Program-made: the position numbers and the translations under genes
The notes under the pieces: generated by a model
Told to the model about the DNA's origin: nothing
What the model saw: the letters and a program-made list of their open reading frames with translations, nothing else
Database searches by the model: none
Source of the DNA: Nymphaea colorata
Lineage: Eukaryota > Streptophyta > Magnoliopsida > Nymphaeales > Nymphaeaceae
DNA length: 64,000 nt
Assembly: GCF_008831285.2 (NCBI RefSeq)
Contig: NC_045144.1
Location: 6,408,575 to 6,472,574 of the forward strand
Reading direction: 5' to 3'
Shown: positions 22,149 to 36,300 of the stretch, piece by piece
How the letters are laid out: every line of letters starts with the position of its first letter
How positions within the stretch are numbered: position 1 is the stretch's first letter

Positions 22149-25100
22149 TGTAACGTTACGAACTTCTGGGCAGGTCGGGTCGGATCAGGGTCCAAACCCG
22201 GACCCGAGCTCCACGCGAAGAGGAGCCCGACGCCCCTTCTCTCGCGTCTTCTCCCTCGACATTACCTCATCTCCCTCGTCCCGCTGGGTTGCACACAACA
22301 CAGAGAAGAAGGAGGCGGAAGAGATGGCAGCAGCGGAGAAGGTGAAGGGCGACGGTGGTGGTGGCACGTAGGTAAGCCACTGATTCCCCTCTCTTCTTTC
22401 TTCTCCTCCTCCCTCTTTCGCCGTTTTCCTCTTCTGACGCCTCTCCCTCAGTCCAATAGGCGATAGGATTCAGACCCATCAAGGGTAGGCCCGATTGCTC
22501 TTCGTTGAATGCCCCTCTTTCTCTCGTGCTCCTTACTCGCATCTCTCTCTCTCTCTCTCTCTGCGGTCTCTCTTACTCTCTCTGTTCGTCTCTTCCCTAT
22601 GTGTCATCGTTCTCTCTCCCTACTCACTCTCGCGTCTCTTTGGTCACGCCTTCCTCTACATTCTCTCTCACTCTCTCTTTGCCCACGCCCTCTGCTCGAG
22701 CCCTCTCCCTCAACCGAACAGTCCCTTGCGTCTTTCCTTCTCTCTTGCGCCAGACCCTTCTCTCTCACCCGAACCCTTGGTTCCCCCTCTCTCACTCGTC
22801 TTCAGCCTCCCACACAGCTATTGTGGGCCACTTCTAACAACAAACCCCTCTTTTAAACCTCCCTTTTCGCCGATTTTGATTCTCATGTGGCTGTTGGATT
22901 GGATTGCAGTTGGGGACATGTTCTTCCCTCATAACAGTGACTAGAAGGCATTAGTGGTGGCGGCATTGCATGGTTTTTGCCATTTGAGGATCGTTGAACG
23001 CTTGAGGTGGCTGCCGGAAGCAGCGCAACAGTTCGGACTCTTTGATTGGGGTGAGCGACATCTAACGGAGCCTAGATTGTTGTAAATTTTCTGTTGGAGT
23101 ACGTATAATTATTGTTTGAGCATGCTAGAATTAAGAATTGATGATTTAGAAGGGATGCTAGAGATGTCGCTATTTTGGGGAAAGTCTAGGACTCAAGTGG
23201 ATGGACGATGATCCATATCTATAATGATCTTATAAGCATGATAGATTGATTTTCGAAGCAATTAGGAAGCATGGTAGAGATTGTATTGTTGTGGAGAACG
23301 TTAGAATCGTTTTGGTGAGCTTGGAGAAATATGCTTCTATTGATGTGCATATACGTTGTATGTTGAGAATCTTATGGTGGGGAAGACACCTCAACTAAGG
23401 AAAACAAGTGAGAATCATACATGTGATAAGTCGAATACAAGTTTTGAGTTCTAATCGTTGGCGGCAACCTCATGGGTTCGGTAGAGACCCTTTTTGGAGG
23501 GTTTTTGAGGCGAAGACATGCCTTGATGATGGTATTTTCATATTTGTATCGATTGTAAGCGAAACAAGTAAAGAACTTACCATTTGGTTATGTTTGCAGG
23601 TACACCGGGCACGTCAAGTAGACCTTGAGCAACGTTGGTCGTAGTTCGAGGTGTTTAGTGGGCACGCGACAGGTATGGCGACATTCCAGGCAAATCCCTG
23701 CCTGGGCAAATGTGTAAATGTGTGTTCCTAAGGTCATGGGATTCTAGGATTTGTGATGTGAACTGATTGATTGTTTTGAGATTGAATGTGTGTATGCATG
23801 TACATGAATTGATGTATGATATGAAGGGTTTTGAAAGGCTATTAGTAATTGTTTTGAAAATGTTACGCCTTTGCATGTGCATGCTAGAATTGATAACTGT
23901 TTAGGACAGATGAGGTGGGGTATCGAGTCGAGTGTCTCCTCGACCCCAATTATGCATTAGAAAACATCCTAGAATGATAATTGTCTAGGACAGATACGAG
24001 CCAATCACGGATCGAGACTACTCTCCATGGTTTGGCTAAATTTTGAAATGTGTGATTGATGTGTGTGATTGTGAATGATTTGTCATGTGACAAGTTCTGT
24101 TTTGGAAAGCTATTAGAAGCTTGTTTTGAAAACTGTTACGTATTTGCATGTGCATGTTAGAATTGATAACTGCTTACAACAGATGAGATGGGGTATCGAG
24201 TCGAGTGTCTCCTCGACCCCGATTGTGCATTAGAGAGCATCATAAAATGATAATTGCATAGGACAGATACGAACCATCACGGATCGAGACTACTCTCTGG
24301 GATTTGGCCAAGTTTTGAAAGATCTGATTGATGTGTTCGATAAGATGTGAATTTTTATGAATGTGAATGTGGTGAATTGTTGCATATGTATCGCCGTGGG
24401 CAATAATGTAATTGATTGGAATTGAAGGGTAGTTGTACCCGTATTGTATGACGGCTAGCTATGACTGTTAATGTTATGTGTAGACCTCGTGGGGAGGCAA
24501 TTGGAGGTGTGGGTGCACTCGTGAAGTGAACCAACCTCATGAGCTAGCCGGTCATTCTGTGATTGTGCAATTATAATGATAATAATGAAAGAATAAGAGA
24601 TGAGAGGCCAGTGGGTTGTGGCATTGTGTTTAGGAGACGTCTCGCTTTCGCCACTGGTCTCGCCTGTTCGGAGTGCAGGCGGTGCAAGGCCTCAGGGTAC
24701 TGTTGTATGTTGTGCTTGGAGCGTGGGCTCCCGCCTTCCCAACCTGGGTGTCTTAGGGAAGGCTGAGTATCTCTCCTTGGAATTCACACATCCATGGATG
24801 AGTGCTCTACCGCTGCAGCGGATGAATATGTCCATACCGTTATGGGCCACCACGGGGGTTGTCTCTCGGCTATGGGCCGCCCATGGTGTGCACGTGCCTG
24901 TGTTTGCACCCACAGGAACTGTCAATTCACTAAAGCGAATGAAAATGAATGTGTGTGAATGAAATGTGTGTGAACGAATGTATGTAATTAATGGGCATGT
25001 GAATGCTATGATTGAAATGAAATGTTTAAGCATACCTTGCATGTGATTGACATTGTGTTTCTGTGGCCCTTGAGTGGTCTTTCATGTCGTGGTATATGTT

Positions 25101-25567
25101 AGGGGTTTCCTTGGCAAATGATGTGTCTATGCCCTGACACGACATGACGATAGATTGTTTTTATGATTGTTCTTAGATTTGAGCCCTACCTAAGAGGGTT
25201 TGAGATTTTCTTGGCTTGTTGTCATACTGCGAAGGCTAAGTCTTCAGTTATTTCTTTTTCAGGTTTTGGCGAACCCGAAACAGCAGGTTGATCAGATGAC
25301 TTCACTCACATCCTTCTGGGAAGGTTTTGAGTCTTTGATAGTGCCGGCGCGTCATGGTTTGGTCTCTTTGATGTCTTATTTTGTTAGGCATCAAAGTTGT
25401 TGTTTGCGCCATTTTTGTCATACTTGAAATTGTTATATAAATGAGAGTTACACCATTGTTTGGAATGACATAGCTCCCTTTTTGAAATGTTGTGTCGTCA
25501 CACTTCAATGCTTTATGTTTATAAAAAAAAAAAAATTATTTGAGGGTCAAAAGGTTGGAGTGTGACA
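22149..25567 (-). mobile_element. Solo LTR of a Gypsy (Tekay/Del-like chromovirus) retrotransposon, 3.4 kb
   Basis: The segment starts TGTAACG and ends GTGTGACA (TG...CA), and is bracketed by the identical pentamer CAATT at 22144-22148 and 25568-25572, the signature of LTR retroelement integration. Read on the minus strand it begins TGTCACACTCCAACC, a typical beginning for long LTRs of plant chromoviruses, hence the tentative minus orientation. No gag-pol, primer-binding site or polypurine tract is present in or beside it, so it is an LTR left by recombination. It explains the CT-rich frames at 22495-22944 and all other small frames between 22.1 and 25.6 kb. The Tekay assignment is from memory of LTR starts and is less certain than the LTR call itself. 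Confidence 0.72.
23824..24370. repeat. Two 273-bp tandem units inside the solo LTR
   Basis: A block with GGGGTATCGAGTCGAGTGTC and a downstream GGATCGAGACTACTCTC occurs twice at a spacing of 273 bp (the TATCGAGTCGAG word is at 23921 and 24194). The copies differ by scattered substitutions and small indels, so the duplication is not recent. Confidence 0.85.
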
Positions 25568-25572
25568 CAATT

Positions 25573-26679
25573 TTCCTTAAATAAAGCATTAGAAAAAAAA
25601 AGTATGGTCACCTTTCCATCTAAATAATAGATTTGCCCCGAATTAAGTGGCTGTTCAAGTGGTGAAAAAATACCTTTTTAGGTGTACTTCCTTGGTAGAT
25701 ATCCCCACCATACATCAGCTAAGCATCAAACTAAAAAAATTTTAGAGTTTCGAAAACTTGTTGAAATATTCAACTATCTACTGCCAAAGATGATCAAGAA
25801 TGTTATTGTCCTTAGGAGGTGGATGAAATTGACCATGTGCCATGAAATTAAAACAAGGAGACAATGAAAAAGCTTTTCATATAAAAATTGGGAAATTCTT
25901 CGATAAAATTGAAACTCAAACAATAGACCAATTTTGATCTTCTCCACCCAGCCTTTGTATGGATGGAAAAAAGAGAAGATAAGTAACAAAAACGAATTAA
26001 GCCCTTAATTCCAACCAATGATCCTAATAGCCTGTCATTATGTGAAGTGCCAAATTAAGAAAGTAACGATAGTTGCCTGTCATTATGTGAAGTGCCAAAT
26101 TAACCAAGGATCTTTTGCCAAAGATCCTTCCAAATTTTCCGCTGCAGTTGTGACCACATATTATGAAGTGCAGAATTGAACTAAGAATGATTAACAAACA
26201 TAGATTTCTTATAAATGCTATTCCGAATAATCTTTCATGTTTTTCAGGCCAAAGGAAATATGCATTTGAACAGAAAACACATGGACCAAAGAGGTAAGAT
26301 GATTGGCGGCAATGATCCTAATAGCCTGTCATTATGTGAACAGAAAACACTCAGCATTCGAAACGCTATGCCCATGAACGAAGTGCCAGATTGGCGGCAA
26401 ATCAAAGAGCTAAAAACAAGAAAATATTACATTCATATTGAAATTGATTGGAACAGATTCAAAGACTCCTGATAATTAAATAAAAAATTTCAGACGTACA
26501 ACCCAGTGCCAAATTTGCAAAGAAAACGGGCTCTCTTCCTCCATCTCTCTCTGCAGCTATTGACTGGCAATTTCTTGAGTACTGTAGGCGTCTTAAGTGG
26601 GGTTCTCGACGAACTTATATACACTGAAGATCCCTGCAGCTTTGCTTTCATCTTAAACTCAGTCGTGGGCATACCGCAG
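25573..26679. other. Spacer and probable 3' untranslated region of CAX
   Basis: The block AGCCTGTCATTATGTGAA occurs near 26030, 26076 and 26324; in the first two copies it continues AGTGCCAAATTAA at 46-bp spacing, and in the third it runs into a copy of GAACAGAAAACAC also found at 26268. The part between about 26480 and 26679 is likely the 3' untranslated sequence of the CAX gene. No other gene seen. Confidence 0.45.
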
Positions 26680-27342
26680 CTAATCATCAGCACCTGCAAA
26701 AAATTTAGTGATGCTGATAAGTTGTTGAGAAAACTGTTTGACCAGGCAATAGTGAACAAACACAAGAAAAGCATCTAAACATTCCCCATGCTGAAGACTG
26801 AGGCAGTACAGCCAATTCAGTAACAAGTCAAATCACGTTCACCGTAACTCAGCCCGTTCACCGTAACTCAGCCCCATCCCCAGGACTTTACCACACACAT
26901 TCACCATACCAAGGGTAAAGGATAGAAGCGTGCCACACACACATATAATCTGAATGGAAGGCCCCAATATTTTGGTGTGCCTTATATACCACAGGGCTAA
27001 AAAGCAGTAATTCTACTTAATATGATGGTACAGATAGATTGAACACAGTTCTAATGATAGAAATCATTCTTTGAATCATGTGCTTTGGAATAAAATCATG
27101 ACCTCTTAGCCCATCAAATTCTTTGGGTATTCAGAGTCATTCATTTTTTTGTGCCAACTTTTCTTCTTAAGATTGACAGGATGTGATTTAAAACCCATTT
27201 GTTAAATAAATATGTAGATTATGTCCACCAAATTGTTTTCACTATCTGATCACTTGATCAAATGAATAAAAGCAGGCAACATGGGGTTCATAAAACTAGA
27301 GTACACCATTTAATCCCTATAAATATATAGACACACACTGTG

Positions 27343-27376
<34 letters not shown>

Positions 27377-30300
27377 TTAAAGTACAGGTGGTTTCTTCCT
27401 GTCAACTGAAACGTTCAAACTTTATGCACCAGAAAGCCAGAATTGTCTCATTTATGCAGCTTTTGCCTCACTCACTGACACTGACACACAAAATGAGAAA
27501 AACACAAGCCTAATGGTACCTAATCATGGATGGTTGTTCTGGTTCATGGCAGAACATTGACATTGAGAGACCAAGCATCTGTGAACCAGGAGATTTACTG
27601 GAGAAAAAAGGGATCGACTATCTCGGCCTAGTGTTAACCTTCGAATACAACATAGGTTACAATTTATTACAAGCATATCCAAACATCTATCTTTTTATCC
27701 AAGGAACAAATAACCAATCAATAGAAGAGGCAGGTATCCTTCTATAAATCAAAGAATTTTCATGTATTGGTTAAAGCTGAAATTTATACACGTTACATCA
27801 ATGATAGTCATAAACAAATTTGATTGATGAACTTACTCGTTTTAGGATCAATATGCACAAAGAAACTCGCAGCAACAATAAGATAACAAAAAATTAGCAT
27901 CAGCCCTTTGAAGTAGTTTGAAGTACCTTCCTGCAGCACACAAGTAAACGATACAAATTATCCACATTATTCAACTCAACAACCATTCAAGTTTAATAAA
28001 CAAATAACAGAAACTCTTCCAAAAAACTAATAGTCCACAAATTCCAAATAATAAAAACAAGAATGCTATTTACGACCTTATTCTACATGTCATTTTAATC
28101 TTATCAGTTCACAAGGTCAAAGATCATTCTTATCACTAAAGAATGAAAACCTAAACTCAAGTAGACAACTGAAAAGAGTTTTACATAATTCTGCAACAAG
28201 GCTACAAGTGAAGCAAAAAAAAAATGCAATGCAAAACTCCAGCCTTAGACAGGAAATGAATCACAAAGTAATGATGTGAACTGCAAAACAGACCTGCAGC
28301 ATAAACGTGACTACCAGAACCGTAATGAAAAGTGTAGCCGTCTCAAATAGCTGAAAATTGAGGTCCATTGGCTTTTCCATCATCCAGCCAACAACAACGC
28401 AAAAAGGAATCTGCAATTCCAGATAGCGTGACATCCATGCATAAGTAGCCACAGAAAAATCCAAAGGCATGCAAAATTGTCAGTAAGCCAATCAGGCTGA
28501 GCTGAACTTATCCTAGAAATAAATTACGAAAAAAAACTGAATAACTAATATAGTTCTTGCAAACAACATTCAACAAGTAACTTCATATAACTGAAACCAA
28601 TATTAGAAAATGCATAATGTGACATGCACGTCTCGGTTCCAAAGATGTGTAATGTAACATACCTAAATCATAAATTAGTCTTTTAAAAACTAGGAAATCA
28701 CAAAGAAAAGGGAACATGCACCTAAAACAATGAATTGAATAAATATAAGAAACCAACAATCATTAACTTAACAAAGACATAGTAACCAAATATTTTCTAA
28801 CAGTTTGACTTTGATTACTATATTTTCTCAAATTGATAGTTTCTTACTTTGACATATTTATGCAATTCAAGTTAGCATAAAGAAAAAAATTTCTCACTTT
28901 TATGAGTTTTTTGTAACATCTCTGAACTTCTTTTGAATTTTCATAATAATTAAATAAGTGATCAAATATTCAAAACCACTGGTAATTATGTTAGTCTATA
29001 TATGATAGTTTGAGTTTGTGCAATAGCTTTATCCTTCAGAAAGTCTGTTTTACAAGCTCAATATATAGTGACCAAAGATTGGACAAACATTTGCTGAACC
29101 TAAAGCAGCAACACATTTTTTAGTTTGTTTACTAGTTTCAACTTTGGAAAATCCAATAGTGCGACGGATTACACGTCACACCTACATTCTTTAACTATAT
29201 TAACCTAGATTCTTCATATAAAGAAATATCTTGAGAAAAATCAAAATATGCAAGGATAAACCGAAGGAAATAATATTCAGGTTCGCTTCCACATCTAAAG
29301 CATACCACAAACATTGAAATCTGAGTGGAAGATCCTATTGCAACTCCCAAGGAAATGTCCTGGAAAGAAAAAAAAAATGGTTATACCACCATAATTGGGA
29401 GAGCTATAACAGCTTATGGATTTGACCAGACGTACAAGTTTATCTTTCATGGCAAACATGATTGCACTGGCATGCTCTGCAGCATTTCCCACAATAGGAA
29501 GAAGAATGACACTGATGAATGCAACAGGCATATTCAACGATTCAGATGCTCCCTGTAAAAAGTCTCCGAGGGAAAAAGGAAAATCAGCAAGCAGCAGGCT
29601 TCAAGAGAAAAGGTAAGCACTGAGTGTCAACAACCAGATAAGAAAAAAGCTAATTAAGTTATTTTCATGAAAAAAATTGATTTTTCTGTTATCAAAATTT
29701 TAGTGCTTTAGGAGCCGTTAATTTTTAATTGATTAAGATAACACATTTAAAACCTACAAAATTATTGAATTGTTATGTATTTCCTATCATATCCCTCTTA
29801 AGCTCATAGCTATTAGGTTAGATTGCATAAAAGATACATTGATAGTCTACTTCGATGGGTCTGGTTCTTTGTCCCAAACCTAACTGGTCAGGGAGGCACA
29901 CACACATACATATAATGGGAAATAAGTAAGACTGTAAAACTAGTCCCAAAAATAGATCTGGATTTTCAAGCCCTTTTTCCCCCTCAAGATTCACCGTTCC
30001 TAAAGTGGAGATGGTTTTGAAAAGGAATAGGAAAAAAAGGAAGAAAGAAAGAGAAAAAGTAGGTGAAAGAGTGAAAGAGAAAAAAGGAATTGGCAAAACT
30101 AGTCACAAAATGGGATCGGCAATAATAGAAGAGGCTACATAATCTAACAAAACCCTGCCTCATGACAGAAGAAGCATCTCTGCCTTTTCCAATGAGTTTT
30201 CCAGACACAAGCTAATTCAGGAAATTTAAGGAAAGTCCAAGATTTTGCATGTACTAATTTGTCCAAACAAGTCAAATATTGGACACAGTGACATGATAAC

Positions 30301-33300
30301 AATAAGAACCACCAGGTCAGTTTCTCCCAAGAACAGACTATAGTGAACAGAGAGTCTTATAACACTACTCCGAGTATCGAACAGCCCCTTAAGGTTCTTA
30401 ATGCAATGAGAAAGACTTGAACTGGTTTTGTGCAAGAAGAGGGCGACCCTAAGTCACAGCGGTATGTGGAATTGGCCCCCGTACGTGTACCAGTACGGTG
30501 GTACGGCAAAATGGGTATGCCGGCACGGGTCTGATACGTTTGGATCAGTTCTGAGTCAGAACCAATCCAAACCATACTCTTTTACCTTTTTACTGCCTGA
30601 CGTCTCCTTCTTCCTCCACCAGCACCTCTCACGGTTTCTTCTCCAGCCTGAACATAACATTAAAGCAGATGGCCACTAGTGGGAGATGGATGGCGGCAGT
30701 ATTCAGCGTAAGGTTTTTTTTTTTTTTCATTTGACTCTGCTGTTTGGGGTTTTTTGCATTGTTTCACCTTCCTTTTTTTTTTTCATATGCTGCTTCTCCC
30801 TTTTTTTCTCATTTGATTCTGATTTTGGTATGCTGTTTCCCTTTTTTGTGTTATTACTATTGTCGTTGCTTCGTGATCTAGGTTTTTCACTGCTGTACTT
30901 TTCCTAGTTCTGTTTCATCTATGCTTTGCATGTATTTGATGATTTTGGGGTTCAAGTTTTGCCCCATGTTGATAATCTTTCTGTTTAGCAGCTGCCTTCT
31001 GCAGCTATGCCATATTTCTATTTAATCTGCCATTTCTTCAAAATCTGTCCCTTCTTCAAAATATGCCAGTATGCTCTCTTGCTTAGGTTATTATAGGCAT
31101 ATGGTTTGAATATAAATTTTGTAATTTTAACTATAAATATTGTTCTGTTTTAAATTTTAACAAAAATAGTATGAATTTGGTTTCAATTTTACTTTTTTGT
31201 GGAATTTTGCATATTTTTTTTCACCAAACCACCATACCAAGATGTTAAAAAATCCACGTACATGTACCCGTACCTATGTGGCTTAGGGGCTACCACTTAC
31301 TACCAGTGGATGTAGATGCTTGACGCAGTGATTAGGGTTCATCACTCTAATCCCCATGATAAAAGCACTAGAAAGCAAGAACAAAAAGGAAAAAGAACGA
31401 AAAATCAATGTAAAAGGGAATTAGGGTTTTTTTCATCAACGGTTGGCCCTAAACAAAAGAAAAGAGGTCTTTTTAAGAGGCCTGACCCTTAGATCCGAAT
31501 TGGATCTTGAGTCCAATAACTAAAAGTATCCAAACCCAAAAATAACATCAATGTTCAAATAGGCCAAATCCAAAGCCTAAATGGATCCGAATGTAGGATC
31601 CGATCTAACTCTAAACTACACTGCAACCATGCTTCTTTTCGATTTATGCATCAAGGGACAACAGTTTAACACCTACAAGAAAAAAACCAATGTACATAAA
31701 AGTATTGGTGCTGTATCAGTTTGCTCAATGATATAGCATATTATTCGCTGTGTGCCATAACATATGTGCCAGTATTTCCTTAGATTTAGTATTTGAATTT
31801 AACAATTTATTTAAAACATTTTAAACTTATTTAAAAAATGATAAAATGTATCAAGCTTGCATCGCATCAGAAAAAAAGCCGATGGAATATGTGTTGGCTG
31901 AGATGGTCCAATATCGACAACACAGGAAAATGCATCATGGCCACATGGCCATTTCAAAAATAATGGCTTGAATACTAAATGTTACTTGAATAAGAACAAT
32001 GAAATGGATGCAATTCTGAGCCATGTAGCAAGGAAGAAAAGAAAAGTTTTTGGCCATAAATTGTGAAATCCATATCAATTGGCTGCAAAGGTATCAACAG
32101 CACATACAATCTTGCAATACTTTGCCAAGCTTTCTGAAAAAAAGGAAAAGTATATACCTTCAAGTATGTCTTAATCTTTTAATAGTTTTTTTCATATTTT
32201 CTTGTTTTTTTATATCTTTAAAGTTTGAAGGAAAATAATACAAATATATTATTTTTGTTATTTTCATATTTCATGAGTTCTAAACCTTCTAAAATTTTTC
32301 AAAAGCCAAAGAAAAATCATAGTTTGAAAGAACTGCAAAAAAGTCATCACTAGGAAATAAATGAAGATAATTTTGGCGATTGCCCTAGAGAGAGAACAAT
32401 ATCCTTAGGAAAATATTGTAGACATAAAAGCACTATCAACAAAGCATTTTAGATAAAACATATTAATTTACCAGATTAAATTGTATTTGGAGACCAAAAC
32501 AGAGGAATTAGACTGCTAGATTTAGTAGCAACGAGCAACAAGGCATGGATGCAAAAGAAACAAAAGGCTGACAGGATTTGCCTTGAATGTAGCACCATAG
32601 TTTATACAAGATAATTGCTTTACTATTTTTGGTAAGATCATTGGTTATTCTAGCCAACTCAAAATCAATAGATAAAGAGTAAACAAAATGCCACAAGATG
32701 ACACAAGTTACAAAAGACTTAGAATTCATGGTCTCGATATCAAAATTGAAAAACCTATTCTTTTTAGAAAATAACAAAGTAGAAAAACTTGATGCCACAG
32801 TTGTTTTTGTGCATAAAATTGTTGGAATATCTTTCTCAATCTTTAGTTAAAAGAACAAAAAATTTCAGGGATAAAATAGAAAACAATGAATTCACAAAAG
32901 AATTTTATTGCTAATAAATTCCTAGCAAGTTAGCAACTAGACTTGTAGCTACCTTACAACATGAACTGGCCAGTGTATAAATCTTCTTTCAAAGTCATAG
33001 TGCAAACTGCAAACGAGGATATTTGGACAGAAGACAAGCATAGTGGAGACTCATCATTATCCATAACAATCAGACCACAACTAGCATCCCTTAATATCAT
33101 GATCTCGAAGTGCAGAGCATGCATAAAGTATAAACATGAACAAAGACAAACATAATACCTGTATTGCATCGACAAGATATCCAGAAAGAATGGAGATCCA
33201 CACCGTTAAAATAGCAAGCCAACAAATAGCTGCCCACAGACTTATCTCAGGAACCTCTTCATCCTCAGCTATGGAGGCTTCAACACTGTTCTCTATTTCC

Positions 33301-36300
33301 TACAAGCATTTTTTTTTTGTTTCAAAATTATGTTTTAAGAAACAAAACATGTTGCTTACAATTTAAAATAACTAACAAGAAGCAGACAGAACCTGAAAAG
33401 AAAATAATGAGAATAATTCCACAAGAGCATGAATATGTCCTCACAAGTTTTTAATAGATAAAATGGAAGCAGAGGAAAATAGAAAGAAGAAAATGAGAAA
33501 ACAATTTGATACAACTTCTTGTTTTAGTATATAATCAGTAAAATGGCATTCCCTAAACCACTTGCATAACATAGGCCATGCATAATGAAAAAGCAGCTAA
33601 AAGGGTGCAGTATGAGTGCATGACCATATAACCCCTTGTACTATGCATTCAAATCTGTGCTAAACTACACAAGAATTTCCACAACCATTTGTTAATATAT
33701 TTTTCTACTTTTTGTGGTTTTGTACAACGTTTCATAACTATTTCAATTTTTTGTCAATGTTTTGTAAGAAAACTAGTAGAAAACTTATAATTTCCTTTAT
33801 CATTTTCTTACCTATTTTGAACTTTTTGAATTCCCGAGATTCTCCTAAACCAACAAAGTTTCTTTCTAAAGCCCAACAAAAACCTTGCCAATAAAAACTC
33901 GCATGACTATGTTTTAGATTCATGCAAAAGGGTGTACAACTTTCCTTGTTATTTATGCTTTCTGGAAGAAAAAATAATCTTGAGGATCACGAACTTTATC
34001 ATGGTTTTCTTACTCACCAACTTGCATGTCATTGCAAGTCGCTCCTGCCTTTTACTTCTTTTTCACTACTTTTAGCACCTTAGATCTGGTGCATGCAGAA
34101 GCGCATTCCTTGGTTGCACCTCAAGTCAAGAGATCAGCTGAGGTTACTATTATAGATGCCTTTTTGAAGAAACAGAACATTGCCTTGTGATGGCACCTTA
34201 TATCTGGTATATGTATAATCCATGAAGAACCCAATCCCCTGATTGCCCCTCAAAACAAGAGATTGGCTGAGGTTGCCATTGGAGATGTCTTTTTAAGAAA
34301 CCTCACATTGTCTTATGGCTCGATCTGTGGCAAGGCCTGTCTCAGAATAATATCCATCCTGGTAATATGGAAAAGCCAATGGGAGCCAGGAGCATATATG
34401 TCTATCCCCTGATACTAATTAAACTTTTTTTCATGTCTTATGGAATCTCAATTAATGTGCTGTTTTCTATGCATTTCACTTCAAAAGCATGAGAATCATT
34501 ATTTTAGTTGGGAAAACTACTAGCTTGAACTTAGTTTTATTGCTCATATTGCAACAGTCAACAGTGATATTTGCACATACAAATCCATCAAACCCATTGT
34601 ACTCAACTAAGATCTCATCATAACTCTAAATCTACTTTTCAATGTTTACAGTACTTCCAATTTTCTGTATAATTCTAAATTATGCATGCAAATAATTTCA
34701 TCTACAACTATTCCTGTACCGAGCAATAGCTTGGCATTTTGCAGAAAAAGCTGCACAATTAGTGTGCAAAACGCATGCAAGCAAGCAATTAATATAAAAT
34801 TTTAAAAAGCAATGTCACTAAAAGACTCTTTTTGTATTAAAAGGACAAACCTCATCAATAGGAGTGTAAAGACTTGGACGGCTTTTCAATTGGAATAGCA
34901 GATAACTTGCATATGCCAGCAGCATTATACAGCTACTAAACCTTGAAAGTGCCAACTCTGACTTCCCAAAGTGCACCTCCGTATGGGTAAAATGAAGAAC
35001 AGCTGGGAAAAGGATACCCATGACAGCCATAAGCAGCAATCCCGAGCTCACCACAGCAGCTTCCTGAATACAGTGGCTACTTGTTGACCTTTCATGATGG
35101 TAAATGATAAAATGATCCAAGATATTATTTAGCCCTGCCTACCTTGTTGAACCGTTGATCCTTTTTGCAGTGTCTGATTCCACCACAAAAGAAAGCACAA
35201 CCAAGCACCAATAGCATATTGGATAAAATAGAGCCAAGTAATGACTGCTGGACAACACGTATCATACCACTTTTCAAAGCATATATAGAAATAATCATCT
35301 CAGTTGCATTGCCAAATGTAGCATTTAGGAGTCCTCCAACTGTGGAGAGCAATGAACTAGAGTGAGCAATTAATGCTTACAAAGAAAGTCAAGAAGCACA
35401 CCAGCTTAAAGCAGCAGTTTGCAATACTTCTACTAAAATGACTAACATCATGGCAACCATGCCAAGAGAGTATCTCCAATATATACTATATGGATATGAA
35501 GTTACAACTGAACTTCATGAGTAAACAAATAACTAGACATGCACTTCTGAGAATGAAAGGCTTCAGCATCCATGTTATATGAAGAATAAGGATTCAAAAG
35601 ATTCACATATCACCACCACTGGTTGTGTGAATTACAAAAAGTTCATACTCGTGTACTTAAGCAGGGAGTTCATTTCATGATTCGTTGGCATCAGAAATCT
35701 TAGAAGAGAATCTATGCCATGCCTCAAGGCTCATTCCTCATTCGGACCTGTCATGATCTTAGAAAATTTAGAACATATATTAATCTAAGCAAGGCCTAAT
35801 ACTTTGTCTTTTCTTGTTCCGTATAGATGCTCGCAAATTGAACTTGAAATTCTTGAATCAATCCGAATACGAAGCCCTTAATCTAACAAGCTGGGTTAAA
35901 AGTTAAAACTAACACGAGTGTCATCATAGACTCGTAGTCTCATAGAGATTCCCACCGATCCTGCAGCCAGCTTTAGTCCAAAGCCCAAACCAAAAACATA
36001 GAGCCATAGAGGAATGAAGCAAAAAAAATTCCCATAAAATTTATCAAAATCTTCACTATAGAACAATTCTCAAGCCCTTCACCACATAGGGTGTTATTTA
36101 TCATCACCCTTGAGGAGCTCAAACATGGGGTGCCACAAAGAGGTATGCTTTATGTATCTACCCATTCAAGGCAGGTATTTACAATACCTTTTCTGTTAAA
36201 AACCAGACATCCATATTTCTGAAAGCAGGTTATAAAATACATTTCATGAAGAATCAACTTATATAAAACTGTTACGTAACATGGGCAAAATCCATAATTG

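Noticed and set aside
22495-22944. Overlapping Ser/Leu-rich frames and a promoter-like CT-rich region
   Set aside because: They are products of CT repeats inside the solo LTR; no splice structure or homology.
26490-26774. Frames on both strands at the CAX 3' end
   Set aside because: Only a 14-nt piece is plausibly coding (last CAX exon); the rest is untranslated region without motifs.
30428-30907. Two plus-strand frames in CAX intron 6
   Set aside because: They start at or lie within the non-autonomous hAT 30449-31286, and the second is T-run driven.
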